From contig NZ_LN913001.1 of NCBI RefSeq assembly GCF_001487105.1, positions 1,629,902 to 1,693,901 on the forward strand: a stretch of 64,000 nt of DNA, given 5' to 3'. The notes under the pieces were generated by a model. It had not been told where the DNA came from and made no database searches. It was given only the letters and a program-made list of their open reading frames with translations. Below, piece after piece: positions 54,385 through 63,179 of the stretch; positions within the stretch are counted from its first letter, which is position 1, and every line of letters starts with the position of its first letter. The DNA is from Mediterraneibacter massiliensis. GTDB lineage: Bacteria; Bacillota; Clostridia; Lachnospirales; Lachnospiraceae. Both the position numbers and the translations under genes were made by a program.

Positions 54385-54747
54385 TTAATCAATCACTCTG
54401 ACACCTTCAACGAAGATGTTTATTTTATCTACTGTCATACCGGTGAACTCTTCCACCTTATATTTCACATTATTCATAAGATTATCAGAAACAGACAGGA
54501 TATTCACCCCGTATGCTACAATAACATGAAAATCCAGCGTCAGAATGTTGTCCTCTGTAATCTCCACCTGGATTCCATGGGTCAGACTCTCTTTTTTCAG
54601 CAGCCTTACGAGACCATCTTTCATATTCACCGCTGCCATGCCCACGATCCCGAAACATTCTACTGCCATGGAACCGGCATATTTAGCAATGACATCTGGA
54701 TTTACAGTGATCACTCCCAATTCTGTACTCATGCTTCCCTTCATCAT
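54385..54747 (-). CDS. Asp23/Gls24 family envelope stress protein (YloU-like)
   Basis: 120 residues from ATG 54747. GVITVNPDVIAKYAG and the tail TVDKINIFVEGVRV are the family signature. The alkaline-shock-type proteins sit at the membrane, but the function is unclear. It is the first gene of the FakA-recG operon and has its own promoter. Confidence 0.9.
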   Translation of the reverse strand: MMKGSMSTELGVITVNPDVIAKYAGSMAVECFGIVGMAAVNMKDGLVRLLKKESLTHGIQVEITEDNILTLDFHVIVAYGVNILSVSDNLMNNVKYKVEEFTGMTVDKINIFVEGVRVID

Positions 54748-54816
54748 ATATTCCCTCCAATTCTAAAATGGATTTCGCTCACAAACAGCGCCCAAATATA
54801 GGACGCTGATATGGGT

Positions 54817-54845
54817 ATTATACTATCTCTTCCACAAATTTACAA
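54817..54845 (-). promoter_or_regulatory. Sigma-A promoter of the Asp23-fakA-recG operon
   Basis: Minus-strand TTGTAA (complement of 54840-54845), 17 bases, TATAAT (complement of 54817-54822). A short GC stem-loop (AGCGTCC/GGGCGCT) is in the leader. Confidence 0.8.
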
Positions 54846-55445
54846 TATAGATTCATAAACTGCACATAAAATATCTAATATAGAATCTACTGACATCTTC
54901 ACTGTATCCATGCAGATATCATACTGTTCCATATCTTCCCACCGACGATCCGTATAAGAATTATAATAGTACCGTCTCTGCTTGTCAATTTTCTTGATCA
55001 GGTATGCCGCTTCTTTTTCATCTACAGAAGCACGTTCCATGATCGTCTTTATCCTTTCTTCTAACGGCGCATAGAAAAAGATGTTGCGGACATTTTCTTT
55101 TTCTCTTAGTACATAGTTTGCACATCTCCCGACAATAATACAATCTTCTTTTTCTGCCAATTCCAAAATCACTTTTTTTTCTGTTTCAAACAAGACATCA
55201 TTCATAGGCTCATAGCGGAAACGGCGGTTCATCTGCATATCGTCTTCCACCGGATAACGCCAGGGATCCGCTCTCTTTTCATCCACTTTTAACAGTTCTT
55301 CATAGGAAATATCATTTTTTTGACTGGCAAGGTAGATCAATTCCTTGTCATAATAATGAATTCCGAGTTTATCGGACAGTTTCTGTGCAATAGAACGTCC
55401 ATTGCTGCCATATTGTCTTCCTATCGTGATAATTCTTTTCTTCAT
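54840..55445 (-). CDS. Cytidylate-kinase-like family protein (paralogue 2)
   Basis: 201 residues. It has the same plan as the gene at 18268: KKRIITIGRQYGSNGRSIAQ, CIIVGRCANYVLR and KIDKQRRYYYNSYTDRRW. True CMK features outside the P-loop are not obvious. Function unknown. It is divergent from rpmB and has its own promoter. Confidence 0.85.
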   Translation of the reverse strand: MKKRIITIGRQYGSNGRSIAQKLSDKLGIHYYDKELIYLASQKNDISYEELLKVDEKRADPWRYPVEDDMQMNRRFRYEPMNDVLFETEKKVILELAEKEDCIIVGRCANYVLREKENVRNIFFYAPLEERIKTIMERASVDEKEAAYLIKKIDKQRRYYYNSYTDRRWEDMEQYDICMDTVKMSVDSILDILCAVYESIL

Positions 55446-55482
55446 AATGATCCCCGCTTTCTACCTTGATTTTCTTACTATG

Positions 55483-55511
55483 ATTTTATCACGAAAAAAG
55501 AATTATGTGAA
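55483..55511 (-). promoter_or_regulatory. Promoter of cytidylate-kinase-like paralogue 2
   Basis: Minus-strand TTCACA (complement of 55506-55511) and TAAAAT (complement of 55483-55488), spacer 17, with TGA before the -10. Confidence 0.6.
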
Positions 55512-55538
55512 CCGCAAAAGAGAAAATAGAAAAAATGC

Positions 55539-55567
55539 TTGCAATCATGTATTCTTTCTGTTAAAAT
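55539..55567 (+). promoter_or_regulatory. Sigma-A promoter of rpmB
   Basis: TTGCAA at 55539-55544 and TAAAAT at 55562-55567, spacer 17. The leader to the ATG at 55620 is about 46 bases. Confidence 0.75.
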
Positions 55568-55619
55568 ATCATTGTTATGAGCCTATATGGACGAGTTCAG
55601 ATTGTTAGGAGGTGCAATG

Positions 55620-55805
55620 ATGGCTAAATGTGCTATTTGTGAAAAGGGTGCTCACTTCGGGAATCACGTAAGTCACTCTCATAGAAAAACACCAAAAATG
55701 TGGAAATCAAATGTAAAATCCGTTCGTGTAAAAACAGAAGGCGGGGCAAAAAGAATGTATGTATGTACATCTTGTCTGAAATCCGGACGCGTAGAACGTG
55801 CATAA
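55620..55805 (+). CDS. rpmB: 50S ribosomal protein L28 (zinc-binding form)
   Basis: 61 residues from ATG 55620 (AGGAGG at 55607-55612); ATG 55617 would sit closer. CAIC and CTSC form the zinc site, marking the C+ form of L28. HSHRKTPKMWKSNVKSVRV is canonical. It is a single-gene unit ended by a strong bidirectional terminator. Confidence 0.96.
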   Translation: MAKCAICEKGAHFGNHVSHSHRKTPKMWKSNVKSVRVKTEGGAKRMYVCTSCLKSGRVERA

Positions 55806-55833
55806 TGCAGAAAATATCACAGCTATGAAAAAT

Positions 55834-55876
55834 TGCCGTCTATAGAGGAAATATATAATTTCTTTTATAGACGGCA
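55834..55876. terminator. Bidirectional terminator after rpmB
   Basis: 11-base perfect arms (55834-55844 and 55866-55876). Plus-strand TTTTTTT follows the right arm, and minus-strand TTTTT follows the left arm. It serves rpmB and the convergent small membrane gene. Confidence 0.9.
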
Positions 55877-55882
55877 GTTTTT

Positions 55883-56020
55883 TTAACAGCAAAATAACTT
55901 ATATCCCAATATGAGGAAAACAAGAATAAGAATGACTCCCCATACCATATTCGAAAGCAGCAGCATCAAGAACATTCCCAGAGCCATCCAGAATAATGCA
56001 AATCCGATTACTCTTTTCAT
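55883..56020 (-). CDS. 45-residue hydrophobic membrane peptide
   Basis: An ORF of 46 codons from ATG 56020 to TAA at 55883-55885, with GGAAG upstream. It encodes a basic start (MKRVIGFALFW) and two hydrophobic stretches separated near SNMVWG, ending in Cys-Cys. It follows gerW by 55 bases on the same strand, and its stop lies at the edge of the terminator. No family is recognised; the size, RBS and terminator fit make it plausible. Confidence 0.55.
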   Translation of the reverse strand: MKRVIGFALFWMALGMFLMLLLSNMVWGVILILVFLILGYKLFCC

Positions 56021-56075
56021 CTCTTTCACTTCCGACTGATTGCTTACTTCTATATTTATGACGGCAAAAGCACCA

Positions 56076-56483
56076 TTATTCCTTTTTTTCGTCCTCTGCT
56101 TCTGTACTTAAAATATCCATAACATCTTCTTCTGTGACCTTATCCTCTTTTCTGGAGGCAAAACGGTCTACTACATCCGGCACCATATCCAAAATTTTTG
56201 TAATGGTATCCTGATTTTTGATATTTACAAGTCTAGTCTTTCCCCCTTGGATCACGATCACAGCGCTAGGTGTAACTTTACCGCCGATTCCTCCCATTCC
56301 TTTTTCCTTCTTGTCTCCCGAAAAGGCCCCTGCGCCGATTCCAAAAGATACATCTACCAGAGGAAGAATGATCGTATCATTGATATGGATCGCGTCTCCG
56401 ACTACTGTCTTCGATGATATGACCCCATCCATCCCTTTAAACAAAGATTCTACCGTTGCCTTAAAATTCGTTTCTTCTGCCAT
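56076..56483 (-). CDS. ytfJ: GerW family sporulation protein (YtfJ)
   Basis: 135 residues. Family signature: the N-terminal FKATVESLFKGMDGVISSKT, then VVGDAIHINDTIILPLVDVS and GIGAGAFSGDK with GMGGIGGKVTPSAVIVI. In B. subtilis GerW is a spore protein needed for some germinant responses. It follows the DUF2953 gene, the usual partner. Confidence 0.93.
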   Translation of the reverse strand: MAEETNFKATVESLFKGMDGVISSKTVVGDAIHINDTIILPLVDVSFGIGAGAFSGDKKEKGMGGIGGKVTPSAVIVIQGGKTRLVNIKNQDTITKILDMVPDVVDRFASRKEDKVTEEDVMDILSTEAEDEKKE

Positions 56484-56520
56484 TATTAAACGCCTCCTTA
56501 TTGATGGTTTTTCTTCGATT

Positions 56521-57408
56521 TTATAACCGGAAATTTTTTATATCTGCTATCGTTTGGCGCACTTGTTTACTCCACAGCATATTCCACAAGAAAATAACCG
56601 GATATATCCCCCTTATCTTGCCTTGTACAAATGCCTGTCCTTTTAATATTTTATTTTCAAAATCCGGTTCCAACTGTACATGTTCTCCTATAAAAGGATA
56701 AATCATACTGAGCACGCCAAGTGTATATCCCGTTACAGCCGGATCAGAAAAGCCGAACTTCAAATCCGCTTCAAGTACATCCGGCTTTAAAAAGCCTCCC
56801 AGACGCTTTAACTCTTTTACTCCTTTTTTGAAAGCACTTCTATGGACCTCTTCCCTTATAAAGTCCAAGACATGTTCTTTTTTTGTTTTCAGTGCTTTTA
56901 TAGTATCACAGATTTTACGGAATGTATATTCTAATTTATTTGCTTTTTTCTGCTTTTTCCCCTTAAACGCATCATATCTTTCTGTCTTTTCTGCTGTCTT
57001 CTTATACTCCGTATGTACCTTTTCTTCTGTATCTTTCTTTTCTACATCCTTCTCTTTTAGATTCGGTTCTTCTTTCTCTTTTGTTTTTACAAATTCTGGT
57101 TCTGCAACAGTTTTATGCATATCTTTCGTTTTCCTGTCTGACGGAAAGGTCTTCCATGCCACACGCAGCCGCCATTTCATATTACCATTCTCATAAAAAA
57201 ACCTTCCTTTTATCAAATGAAAAAGCCAGGAAAACTCCAGCCCCACACTCAATGTATCGAGTGCCCCCATACATTTTGCCTTACCTCTGTACTGAAAGCC
57301 TGCAAACAAGACTGTCAGGCTCAAAAGCAAAAGAAGTCCCAGTATTACAAGAACGATCCATCCTAAAATTTTTAACACAAACAGAATGATATGTATCATC
57401 AGTCTCAA
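56521..57408 (-). CDS. DUF2953 domain membrane protein (YtfI-like)
   Basis: 295 residues. N-terminal membrane helices (about 5-33), a Lys/Glu-rich linker (about 95-165) and a C-terminal DUF2953 domain (KFGFSDPAVTGYTLGVLSMI). The family is encoded next to gerW in endospore formers, suggesting a spore role, though none is proven. It overlaps the upstream unknown gene by 4 bases. Confidence 0.85.
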   Translation of the reverse strand: MRLMIHIILFVLKILGWIVLVILGLLLLLSLTVLFAGFQYRGKAKCMGALDTLSVGLEFSWLFHLIKGRFFYENGNMKWRLRVAWKTFPSDRKTKDMHKTVAEPEFVKTKEKEEPNLKEKDVEKKDTEEKVHTEYKKTAEKTERYDAFKGKKQKKANKLEYTFRKICDTIKALKTKKEHVLDFIREEVHRSAFKKGVKELKRLGGFLKPDVLEADLKFGFSDPAVTGYTLGVLSMIYPFIGEHVQLEPDFENKILKGQAFVQGKIRGIYPVIFLWNMLWSKQVRQTIADIKNFRL

Positions 57409-57749
57409 TACCCTGCCTTTTCAAATTCTTCCTGCCGCTTTACTATATAACGGCGGATGCAAAGTCCTTTTGTCTCTTCATATACCTTTTGGGAAATCTC
57501 TTCCAGCACACAGAGCGCTTCTTCATAACCGGAAACAATCCCTACGATAAAAAGCGTACTGTGTTCAAAGATATGTTGTTTGATAAGCATGCTTGAAAAA
57601 ATTTCCAGCTGGTTTTGTTCTCCCTGTGCCAGTGCGATAATATAAACTTGTGGCTGCAATTTATTTTTCTGTAATTTTTCCACAATTTTTGTTTTTTTAT
57701 GCATCCAGGAATCACTGACATATAAATCACAGTAAAATTTCATCTGCAT
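57405..57749 (-). CDS. Unknown protein downstream of the PBP gene
   Basis: About 114 residues from ATG 57749 or 57743 (AAGGTGG upstream); a longer frame begins at 57767. It is mainly alpha/beta with no signal or membrane segment (FYCDLYVSD, then QVYIIALAQGEQNQLEIFSS). I do not recognise a family. It sits between the PBP and DUF2953 genes with 4-base overlap at its 3' end, so it is clearly part of the operon. Confidence 0.65.
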   Translation of the reverse strand: MQMKFYCDLYVSDSWMHKKTKIVEKLQKNKLQPQVYIIALAQGEQNQLEIFSSMLIKQHIFEHSTLFIVGIVSGYEEALCVLEEISQKVYEETKGLCIRRYIVKRQEEFEKAGY

Positions 57750-57767
57750 ATTCTGTGCCACCTTCAT

Positions 57768-59240
57768 TTACTGATAATAATAGGAATCTAGGATCTGTTT
57801 TGCGATCGGAACGGCTTTTGCGCCATCATTTCCATCATATCCTTCTATGATCACGCTGATCACCAGTTCTGGATTATCTACATTTGTAAAACCTACAAAC
57901 CAGGAATGTGTTTTTTCTCCGTCCGTCATACTGTATTCTGCAGTTCCGGTTTTTCCGGCCACAGTATAGGAATCGCCATTTAGCAAAGAGCCTGTTCCCT
58001 CCTGCACGACTGCCTCCATATATTCCTTTAGCTGTGAAGCTTCTGCTGAAGTCATCAGTCTCTTATAGCTTTTCGGTACATTTTTGCGTATCTCACTGCC
58101 GGTATAATTCGTCACTTTATCGACAAGATATGGCTCCATCAATGTGCCGCCGTTTGCTATTGCCTGTGTGATCAAAGCCATATGATATGGACTTACGAGT
58201 GTTTTGCCCTGTCCCATTGCCGTCATCATTATTTCCGCACTGTCTGTTTTTTCTGTTACAGCAAAAGAACTTTTAGAATATTCCAGCACAGTTGGAAGTG
58301 CCTTGTTAAACAATAGATCTTCCGCTGTCTTTCGGTAAGAAGACTTATCCAAAGACAAACCGATATTTGCAAAAGAGGCGTTGCAGGAATTTGCAAAGGA
58401 ACTGCGCAGATCTTCCCATCCATGAACTGTACTGTCAAAGCAATGGATCGTCGTGCCATCTTCTGTGATTTCTCCACTGCACTCATATCCATACTCTCCA
58501 TAATTTTTATCTTCACGCATAAATTCCAGGGTCGTCACGATCTTAAACGTAGATCCCGGCGCATACGCTCCCTGCGTCACCCGGTTCAAAAGCGGACTCC
58601 CGTTATCTTCTGTGTTTAAATACCCCCAGTCAACGTCCACTGTATTGGGATCATAAGTCGGACTGGAAACCATCGCAAGAATTTTTCCTGTATCTGCCTC
58701 CATCACAATGACAGCTCCTTTATTGCTTCCCAAAGCATCATAGGAGGCTTGTTGGAGATCTGCATCCAGCGTGGTTACAACCGTGTCACCTATATTCTTC
58801 TCTCCTTTGAAAGAATTCGTGATTTTTTGAACAAAAAATGCATTGGACGTCAAAAGTTCAAAGTTCTCCACTGATTCCAATCCGCTTTTTCCTGCCGTTT
58901 CACTACTGTAGCCTACGACGTGCGCAAAGGCAGGACCATATGGATACGTCCTTATCTCTGTTCCATCCTCTGCCACTTCTGTCTCAGCAAGAACATTTCC
59001 GTTCCGATCTGTAATGCTTCCCCTGACGATGCGATCTGCAAATGCATTCTGTCTTTCATTATAAGGACTGTTTACGATTGTTTTTGCCTTCACAATATTA
59101 AAATAGACAATATATGCCATCAGTGCAAGAAATAAAATAACAAAAAGATACGTGACTCTAGCGAACTCTTTGTTTCGGGACTTCTTCGAAACGCGGCTTT
59201 TCTTTTGTTGTTTTTTTCTTGGTCGTTCTTCTCGGTTCAT
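57768..59240 (-). CDS. pbpA: Class B penicillin-binding transpeptidase
   Basis: 490 residues. A strongly basic cytoplasmic tail (about 1-28), one membrane helix (about 30-50), a short dimerisation region (RIVRGSITDRNGNVLAETE) and the transpeptidase domain: GAYAPGSTFKIVT (SxxK), SFANSCNASF (SxN) and AGKTGTAEYS (KTG). It works with the SEDS protein encoded just upstream. Its first 83 bases overlap the end of that gene. No strong ribosome site is visible for ATG 59240. Confidence 0.93.
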   Translation of the reverse strand: MNREERPRKKQQKKSRVSKKSRNKEFARVTYLFVILFLALMAYIVYFNIVKAKTIVNSPYNERQNAFADRIVRGSITDRNGNVLAETEVAEDGTEIRTYPYGPAFAHVVGYSSETAGKSGLESVENFELLTSNAFFVQKITNSFKGEKNIGDTVVTTLDADLQQASYDALGSNKGAVIVMEADTGKILAMVSSPTYDPNTVDVDWGYLNTEDNGSPLLNRVTQGAYAPGSTFKIVTTLEFMREDKNYGEYGYECSGEITEDGTTIHCFDSTVHGWEDLRSSFANSCNASFANIGLSLDKSSYRKTAEDLLFNKALPTVLEYSKSSFAVTEKTDSAEIMMTAMGQGKTLVSPYHMALITQAIANGGTLMEPYLVDKVTNYTGSEIRKNVPKSYKRLMTSAEASQLKEYMEAVVQEGTGSLLNGDSYTVAGKTGTAEYSMTDGEKTHSWFVGFTNVDNPELVISVIIEGYDGNDGAKAVPIAKQILDSYYYQ

Positions 59241-60615
59241 TTCTCAACTCTCTCTCTTTTCTTAACTTACTTTCTCGTCTTCGCTCCAGCTTTTCTTCTT
59301 CATCTTCTCTCAAGATATAGAGACCTTGTATGATGCCAAACATGATCATTGTACTCAGCATAGAACTGCCGCCATAGCTGACAAGAGGAAGTGTGACCCC
59401 AGTCGACGGAATGAACTTAGTCACTCCACCGATCGTCAAAAACACTTGGAAAATATAACAGGTACCTAATCCAAGAGCAACAAGTTTATAAAACTGATTG
59501 CGAATCTCCATGGCAATATTTAAAAACATCACATAGCAGCTTACACAGATCAAGATCAAGCACAGTGCAAAAATAAGCCCCAGTTCTTCCGCGATCGCCG
59601 AAAAAATAAAATCCGTCTCTGCCACCGGAATACTATCGGGAAGCCCCTGAAACAATCCCATTCCAAACCAACTGCCTGTCCCGATCGCAAACAAGGATTG
59701 TGCCACCTGATAACCGCCGTTACTGTACGAAGCGAACGGATCTTTCCAGACAGATACGCGTACTTTGATATGGGCAAAAAGATGATATCCGATCACAGCT
59801 GCCGCACTGCCCGCCGCAATCCCTGCCACCGCATATAAAGGCTTGCGTGTCGCCACATAGAGCATGATCAGATAAACGACAAATAAGATCAGTGCCGCTC
59901 CCAGATCGGTAGACAACACTAAGATCAAAACATGAGCCGCTGCCACGGCAGTCGTAATCACGATATTTTTAAATTCTGTAGACTTCTTCAGACTTGCCGC
60001 CACATAAAATACAAATAAGATTTTAACAAACTCCGATGGCTGTATCCCAAAACCAAATACAGTAAAGCCTAATTTAGCTCCTCCGGAGCTCACTGCGAAA
60101 ACTGCTACAAGTAAAAGCGCCGCCAGCCCCGCGCCTGCATAAAGATACGTCCAGTCAGCCAGAGATTTCAGTTTTTTGATAAGAATTGGCACCACCAGAC
60201 CAAAAGTAACTCCAAGTGCGATAAATATCATTTGCTTTATCGCATTGTCAAACGGCACTTCATTGTCATAAGACAAACGTGTGATCATGATCATTCCTGC
60301 ATTCATCAGCATACACATATTATTAACGACCAGCCTGGATACATTCGGATAGATAAGATTATACAAAAGGATGACTGCCAAAAATACAACCGTCTGCACG
60401 GCATAGATAAATAGTATTTTCCCATCTTTTGATTTTAAATACATAACAACATATGCAGCCAGCTGCAACGTAAACATCAAAACATTCTGTCTGACTAATA
60501 CACGCTTCTCATCATCTTCATAATTTTGTGCAAAAATAGAAAAACATGAAAAGGTATAGGCAGCCATCAAAATGACAATGATATATTTTGATAATTCCAC
60601 AATTATATTAATCAC
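59158..60615 (-). CDS. SEDS family protein FtsW/SpoVE/RodA
   Basis: 485 residues from GTG 60615 (AGGTG upstream); a longer in-frame extension to 60786 overlaps the U32 gene and lacks support. About ten membrane helices. SEDS motifs: FGIQPSEFVKILFVFYVA, VAETDFIFSAIAEELGLI and the C-terminal STGVTLPLVSYGGSSM. A long basic tail follows (about 440-485). Paired with the PBP downstream, it is a wall polymerase, either for division or for spore cortex; context does not decide. Confidence 0.9.
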   Translation of the reverse strand: MINIIVELSKYIIVILMAAYTFSCFSIFAQNYEDDEKRVLVRQNVLMFTLQLAAYVVMYLKSKDGKILFIYAVQTVVFLAVILLYNLIYPNVSRLVVNNMCMLMNAGMIMITRLSYDNEVPFDNAIKQMIFIALGVTFGLVVPILIKKLKSLADWTYLYAGAGLAALLLVAVFAVSSGGAKLGFTVFGFGIQPSEFVKILFVFYVAASLKKSTEFKNIVITTAVAAAHVLILVLSTDLGAALILFVVYLIMLYVATRKPLYAVAGIAAGSAAAVIGYHLFAHIKVRVSVWKDPFASYSNGGYQVAQSLFAIGTGSWFGMGLFQGLPDSIPVAETDFIFSAIAEELGLIFALCLILICVSCYVMFLNIAMEIRNQFYKLVALGLGTCYIFQVFLTIGGVTKFIPSTGVTLPLVSYGGSSMLSTMIMFGIIQGLYILREDEEEKLERRRESKLRKERELRNEPRRTTKKKTTKEKPRFEEVPKQRVR

Positions 60616-60629
60616 GATTTCACCTGCTT

Positions 60630-63056
60630 CTATAGGATTCCGCGTCTGAAATGTCCTCTTGTATAAGAAAAATGAGACGCTGTATTTTTTGTTTCTCCTG
60701 TAAGATCCTGCCCTGCTTTTTCTAATATTTCCAAAGTTCTCTCTTTCGTTTCTACAGTAAAGGCAAAGCGCAGACTTTTCGGACAAAGCGTTCTGATTTC
60801 TTCTGTCAGATCCGCCAAATATAACGGAGCAGTATTATATATTACATTATAGCAGAGACTACAGTAATTTTTAACTGGAAACAGATTTTTATACCGATCG
60901 GTAAGCATTAACATACCTGGTTCCTTTGTGCAGCCATCCATAGTTTTTGTAATACACTGTGCACTTATCATTACCGGAATATGCCCATATACAGTCAGTT
61001 CTGCATTTTCAATCCCCAGTTCTTCCAGTTCCTTTACATTCAGCTCCATCGGAGCAGTAAACGAGGTAAACTTCTGTTCCTCAAAAAACCGCTTCCCATA
61101 TTGATTGAATATATATAGATTATGGTCCAGAATTATCGGCTTGTCAAATTTCTGCTCTCTTAAAAATTGGATCTCTTCATAGTTTCGCACGAGTACCCCG
61201 TCCATGCAGAACATATAAAATGTCTCGTATGACTTTGTCATGGCTCTAAGTGCCTGCTCTCTGAAGATATGCGGCATAGCATAGTAAATTTCTACACCGC
61301 ATTTTCTGATTCTTTCACAAACTGTACATATGTTTTTTGATAGGAATAATGTTCCGCTGATCTGAAAATCCAAATACAAACGGGAAACTTTTACTTTCTG
61401 CTGCTGCATTTTCTCACAAAATGCAAGCACTGCGTACAATTGTTCTTCTGTTTCTACCGATACAGACACGAACGGAAGAGTATCTGCACGGTCTTTACCG
61501 CTTCTCACCTGTAATACTTCAAATGCATCCCGTACATTTTTCTCATCAGCTGCAGCAGCCCTTCGATAACTTCGACAGATTTCCTTTTCCAATGCTGCCA
61601 GAGCATCTCTTCGCATCTGCTTGATCTGCTGCATAGGCAAAAAGATATTTTCTTCCATCTCTATCTCTAAATTTTCAAAATAAAACTGCGTATTTCCTGT
61701 TTTTGTAAGCTGTGCTTTTACTTCTTCTTTCGTAAGCGGTCTTGTCTGTGCCTCAGATACACATTCTTCTGTATATACTTCAACAGAATGCATTCCATTT
61801 GTCAGGCGCAGCACAGCCTGCCTTCCTTTCAAAATATGCAGACTTCCATCCACTTTCTCTTGTTTTCTTGCAAAAACATATGCTTTATCCATCTCATCCA
61901 GAAGCGTTTTGTTTCGTATCCGGTTTAAGATCTTTCCCTTTTTATAGAACTGCTGCTTTGGAGCCAGAAATGTAACTTTCTCCCCCTTCTTTATATCTTT
62001 TCCAAATGTATAGTTTTCTCGTTTTTCCGTCAGTTCCAGTATATCCCCTTTATGAATATCGACAAGTGCATCTGCCTTTACTTCCCGTTTCGTTTGAGAA
62101 AGTACTCTCACTGCGGGCACCCCTGCATGATTCGGTCTGTCAAGGGACAGCATATCTTTCCCATTGTGCTTCTTATAATACCCTGCATGAAAACCGCCCC
62201 TGTTATAAATATCTTTTAACCGCTCTATATCTTCCGGCTCCACAGAAAAATTCTCTTTTCCTTCTGCCATATATTTATCCAGATATTTTCGGTACATAGC
62301 TGTTACTGCTGCCACATATTCCGGCCTTTTCATTCTTCCTTCAATCTTAAAAGAATGAATTCCAGCCTCCGCCAATGCTGGGATCATATCTAAAGTACAA
62401 ATATCCTTTAAACTAAGGAGATATCCTTTTTTCTTTCCGACAGAATATGGAAGCCTGCACGGCTGCGCGCATTGTCCTCGGTTTCCACTTCTACCGCCGA
62501 TAAAGCTGCTCAACAGACACTGTCCTGAATAACAGTAGCAAAGTGCTCCATGCACGAAACATTCCACATCCATTCCTGTCTGCCTTTGTATATCCTGAAT
62601 TTCCGAAAGAGCCAATTCTCTTGCCGGCACAACCCTTTTTACCCCTGCGTCCTTTAAAAACTGTGCCCCCTTTACATTGGTGATCGTCATCTGTGTACTG
62701 GCATGTATCTCCATCTCAGGAAAATAGGTTCTAACAAAAGATAAAACACCGATATCCTGCACGATCACCGCATCCAGTCCCTGGCAGTATAAAGGTTCTA
62801 GATATTTGTAAAGTCCGGATATTTCACTATTTTTTAAAAGTGTGTTCACTGTCAGATAAAACTTTTTCTGATGCAGATGTGCATAGTCGATCGCCTCTGT
62901 CAATTCCTGTACGGTAAAGTTATCTGCATACGCACGCGCGCCAAAACGGGGACCTCCTGCATATACTGCATCAGCCCCTGCGTTCACGGCAGTCATAAAA
63001 CTTTCAAAATTTCCCGCCGGTGCTAAAATTTCTATTTTCCTATGCATTCTAGACAT
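60630..63056 (-). CDS. U32 family peptidase
   Basis: 808 residues. KIEILAPAGNFESFMTAVNA at the start, GADAVYAGGPRFGARAYADN, and the cysteine motif region ECFVHGALCYCYSGQCLLSS, then GNRGQCAQPCRLPY. These Cys residues bind an iron-sulfur cluster in the RlhA/YegQ branch, which hydroxylates RNA. The C-terminal half repeats a second U32-like part. AGGAG is nine bases before ATG 63056. Confidence 0.9.
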   Translation of the reverse strand: MSRMHRKIEILAPAGNFESFMTAVNAGADAVYAGGPRFGARAYADNFTVQELTEAIDYAHLHQKKFYLTVNTLLKNSEISGLYKYLEPLYCQGLDAVIVQDIGVLSFVRTYFPEMEIHASTQMTITNVKGAQFLKDAGVKRVVPARELALSEIQDIQRQTGMDVECFVHGALCYCYSGQCLLSSFIGGRSGNRGQCAQPCRLPYSVGKKKGYLLSLKDICTLDMIPALAEAGIHSFKIEGRMKRPEYVAAVTAMYRKYLDKYMAEGKENFSVEPEDIERLKDIYNRGGFHAGYYKKHNGKDMLSLDRPNHAGVPAVRVLSQTKREVKADALVDIHKGDILELTEKRENYTFGKDIKKGEKVTFLAPKQQFYKKGKILNRIRNKTLLDEMDKAYVFARKQEKVDGSLHILKGRQAVLRLTNGMHSVEVYTEECVSEAQTRPLTKEEVKAQLTKTGNTQFYFENLEIEMEENIFLPMQQIKQMRRDALAALEKEICRSYRRAAAADEKNVRDAFEVLQVRSGKDRADTLPFVSVSVETEEQLYAVLAFCEKMQQQKVKVSRLYLDFQISGTLFLSKNICTVCERIRKCGVEIYYAMPHIFREQALRAMTKSYETFYMFCMDGVLVRNYEEIQFLREQKFDKPIILDHNLYIFNQYGKRFFEEQKFTSFTAPMELNVKELEELGIENAELTVYGHIPVMISAQCITKTMDGCTKEPGMLMLTDRYKNLFPVKNYCSLCYNVIYNTAPLYLADLTEEIRTLCPKSLRFAFTVETKERTLEILEKAGQDLTGETKNTASHFSYTRGHFRRGIL

Positions 63057-63080
63057 ATCATTTTCTCCTGTATACTGCTT

Positions 63081-63170
63081 TTATTTTGCATGGCAATAAA
63101 GAAAGGATGTCCGGCAAAAGCCACACACCCCATGTTTATCTTCACAAAGGAAGTTTCTCCGACTTTCCAT
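63081..63170 (-). CDS. Possible 29-residue cysteine-rich peptide
   Basis: An ORF of 30 codons between zapA and the U32 peptidase gene on the same strand. The product would have four Cys (positions 9, 16, 19, 26), including CGFC. No good ribosome site is present and chance cannot be excluded. Confidence 0.2.
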   Translation of the reverse strand: MESRRNFLCEDKHGVCGFCRTSFLYCHAK

Positions 63171-63179
63171 GACAGATTC

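Noticed and set aside
60616..60786. N-terminal extension of the SEDS protein
   Set aside because: It overlaps the U32 gene, is not membrane-like and has no ribosome site; GTG 60615 has one.
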